A DNA stretch of 8,122 bases, from assembly GCA_001604495.1 (NCBI GenBank), contig LVBR01000020.1:1-8122 (forward strand), given 5' to 3'. Each line of letters starts with the position of its first letter. Within the stretch, counting starts at the first letter, position 1. Position numbers and translations under genes: made by a program. Below the pieces are notes generated by a model. It was not told the DNA's origin. It did no database searches and saw only the letters and a program-made list of their open reading frames with translations. Of the stretch, positions 6,598 through 8,122 are shown piece by piece. Source of the stretch: Acholeplasmatales bacterium Tener_01 (GTDB lineage Bacteria; Bacillota_I; Bacilli_A; ML615J-28; CAG-698).

Positions 6598-8007
6598 TTA
6601 ATTATTATGGTTTTCATAATACACTTGGGTCCAATATTTGTAATATTCGATTCCGCTTTCTTCTGCCTCTTTAATTTCTTCATCCCTCAACTTATAGGCT
6701 AATTCTTCGATTACGTCATTCTCTTCCAAGGTGAAACATCCTTTAAATGTAATATATTTGAATTCACCATCTTTATATATCAAAAATGTAAATCCAAAAT
6801 CATCTTCAGAGATAATATTCATACTAGCACCTACAACATTGAATATTAAATCATGGCGTTTTTTATTGAAATAATCCATTACATAGCAAAACCCAGGACT
6901 TATTTGAATGTTTTTACTATTCGCTACATAATAATTGTCATCTAAATGTGCCTCGTATTCTCCCTCGTAAAACTTAATTAATTGTTCAATATTCTCATTT
7001 TTAAACAAACGTGAATTTACCCCGCCATGGCTAAAGATAGCCATATCTTTAACACTCAAAAGCTTATCACTATTTAAAATATAAGATAGTACTTCAAATA
7101 ATGAATACTTTTCTCCCTCAACAATATCAATGTATGGATTAAAAATATAATTATCACATTTTTCTATAAACTCAAGATTATAATAAACATCTTTTATAAA
7201 AGAAAAGTCATTAAAAGAATTATATGAATAATAATACTTTGTTACCTCATCTTTGGTTATAGGGCACACAACAACACCTATATCATAATAAACATAAAAC
7301 CAAAAATCTTGTTCATTTAGAAAATCAAAATCTATAGATATATATCTCTCATATTTTCCATCGTCATCTATAAATATAATTCGTTCCTCAGATTCTTGAA
7401 AATTGAGATTAAAGCAACCCAACAATATTTTTGCGTTTTCTACTTCTTTTAAAACAAAAACACTATCCCACCATACTGCAAATAGATTCCAATTACTAAC
7501 ATTAGAATCTTTTCCAGTAACATCACTTAGTGATAAGTATTCTTTCTTGTCTATTACTTCATAATATTCATCGCCACATACTTTACATCTATAAATCTTC
7601 TTACCTTCTACCTCATATGTAGGCTCAATTACTTCAACTAATTCATATTCGTGTTCTATTTTTTCTATAGTTTCAGTATAAGTGTCACCACACCTTGTAC
7701 AAGTATATGTGATGATACCTTCTTCAGTACAACTAGCTTCTTTTGTAACTACTCCACTATCGTAACTATGACCTAAAGGAGGAATGATGGTTAGTGTTGA
7801 ATAATCACATGTTCTACATTCATCATATTCATTATGACCACTTTTTGTACAAGTTGGTTCTAACGCCTCATGATGAATTAAATCATGTACATGTTCTTCT
7901 ATTATTTCTGGCTCTTTTTCAGTATCTTCACTAATTGGTTTTTCTTCTTTACAACCAGCTAAAAAGAATAGACTTAGAAATAATAATAGATATCTAACAC
8001 TTTTCAT
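6598..8007 (-). CDS. Lipoprotein with three Cys-rich zinc-ribbon-like repeats and an unrecognised C-terminal region
   Basis: A 469-residue predicted surface lipoprotein of unknown function. The signal peptide ends in a good lipobox L-A-G-C (Cys19) followed by an acidic linker. Residues 39-156 hold three repeats of about 39 residues with the pattern Cys, ten residues, C-x-x-C, then a later His: Cys53/64/67/His80, Cys93/103/106/His119, and a decayed third with only Cys141/144. Similar repeats are frequent in surface proteins of gut Firmicutes; zinc binding is inferred from the C-x-x-C pairs. Residues 157-469 match no family I recognise. They are rich in Tyr, Phe, Asp and Glu, with alternating hydrophobic stretches suggesting beta structure and a helical end near 426-450. 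The start is chosen for the near-perfect AAGGAGGA (8014-8021) six bases upstream and the signal peptide that follows at once. It is first in an operon with the amidase lipoprotein, with which it shares a leader motif (E-K-E-P-E-I at residues 30-35 in both), so the two probably act on the same cell envelope. Confidence 0.9.
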   Translation of the reverse strand: MKSVRYLLLFLSLFFLAGCKEEKPISEDTEKEPEIIEEHVHDLIHHEALEPTCTKSGHNEYDECRTCDYSTLTIIPPLGHSYDSGVVTKEASCTEEGIITYTCTRCGDTYTETIEKIEHEYELVEVIEPTYEVEGKKIYRCKVCGDEYYEVIDKKEYLSLSDVTGKDSNVSNWNLFAVWWDSVFVLKEVENAKILLGCFNLNFQESEERIIFIDDDGKYERYISIDFDFLNEQDFWFYVYYDIGVVVCPITKDEVTKYYYSYNSFNDFSFIKDVYYNLEFIEKCDNYIFNPYIDIVEGEKYSLFEVLSYILNSDKLLSVKDMAIFSHGGVNSRLFKNENIEQLIKFYEGEYEAHLDDNYYVANSKNIQISPGFCYVMDYFNKKRHDLIFNVVGASMNIISEDDFGFTFLIYKDGEFKYITFKGCFTLEENDVIEELAYKLRDEEIKEAEESGIEYYKYWTQVYYENHNN

Positions 8008-8047
8008 TTTTTATCCTCCTTTCATAACAAATAATTCTTATATATTA

Positions 8048-8076
8048 ATTATAATAAAATCACGTATTTTAGTCAA
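8048..8076 (-). promoter_or_regulatory. Sigma-A-type promoter of the lipoprotein operon
   Basis: Minus strand TTGACT (8071-8076), a 17-base spacer, then TATAAT (8048-8053), about 40 bases before the first start codon. Both boxes are at or one base from consensus and spacing is ideal. No clear operator symmetry is seen beside it, so strong, possibly constitutive transcription is likely. Confidence 0.85.
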
Positions 8077-8082
8077 ATCGAT

Positions 8083-8115
8083 AAAAAAAGTCTATTTGAA
8101 TACATCAAATAGACT
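8083..8115 (-). terminator. Rho-independent terminator of an upstream gene outside the window
   Basis: An 11-bp perfect stem (arms 8089-8099 and 8105-8115, five-base loop) is followed on the minus strand by a seven-T run (8089 down to 8083). It ends just before the -35 box of the lipoprotein operon, so a minus-strand gene probably lies beyond the window edge and is insulated from this operon. Confidence 0.82.
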
Positions 8116-8122
8116 CATTAAA

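Noticed and set aside
8011..8025. Tiny open frame ATG-AAA-GGA-GGA-TAA just before the first lipoprotein start
   Set aside because: It is formed by the ribosome site itself (AAAGGAGGA) preceded by a chance ATG. It has no ribosome site of its own, and its in-frame stop rules out an earlier start for the lipoprotein.

Overview
The window is AT-rich DNA (roughly two thirds A+T) in which every convincing gene lies on the minus strand, so transcription runs from high to low coordinates. The organism is most likely a low-GC Bacillota. Signs of this are strong AGGAGG-type ribosome sites, sigma-A-like promoters, U-tract hairpin terminators, E/K-rich lipoprotein leaders, InlB B-repeats and a Cys-rich repeat common in gut Firmicutes surface proteins. 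A host- or gut-associated Bacilli/Erysipelotrichia/RF39-like lineage is plausible but cannot be fixed from this sequence. TGA acts as a stop (ends of the kinase and Maf genes) and Trp is read from TGG, so this is not a TGA=Trp mollicute.

Unit 1 (about 8076 down to 3422) is a two-gene cell-surface operon. An incoming terminator at 8083-8115 closes an upstream gene outside the window. A near-consensus promoter (TTGACT, 17 bp, TATAAT) then drives a 469-residue lipoprotein with three Cys-rich repeats and a large unrecognised C-terminal region. Nineteen bases later comes a 1038-residue lipoprotein carrying InlB B-repeats, two BIG2-like Ig domains, an Amidase_2 (N-acetylmuramoyl-L-alanine amidase) domain and a short C-terminal Ig-like module. 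A strong terminator lies at 3422-3457.

Unit 2 (about 3390 down to 20) is a four-gene operon driven by an extended -10 promoter with inverted repeats in and beside it. Its order is a GH4 6-phospho-beta-glucosidase-type enzyme, a BadF/NagK-type sugar kinase (TAATG overlap), a Maf-type nucleotide pyrophosphatase (6 bases away) and a small DUF4870-like membrane protein (15 bases away). A hairpin terminator starts on the last stop codon. The first two genes look like a cytoplasmic sugar-processing pair; the last two look like riders in the same transcript.

The points most worth a second look are two domain insertions in the amidase lipoprotein (about 150 residues inside a B-repeat and about 100 residues inside the amidase fold), the unknown domain of the 469-residue lipoprotein, the kinase/GH4 coupling with its candidate operators, and the fact that kinase, Maf and the small membrane protein share one reading frame separated only by TGA codons. 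No RNA gene, mobile element, CRISPR array or origin was seen, and no gene-free stretch exceeds 130 bases.
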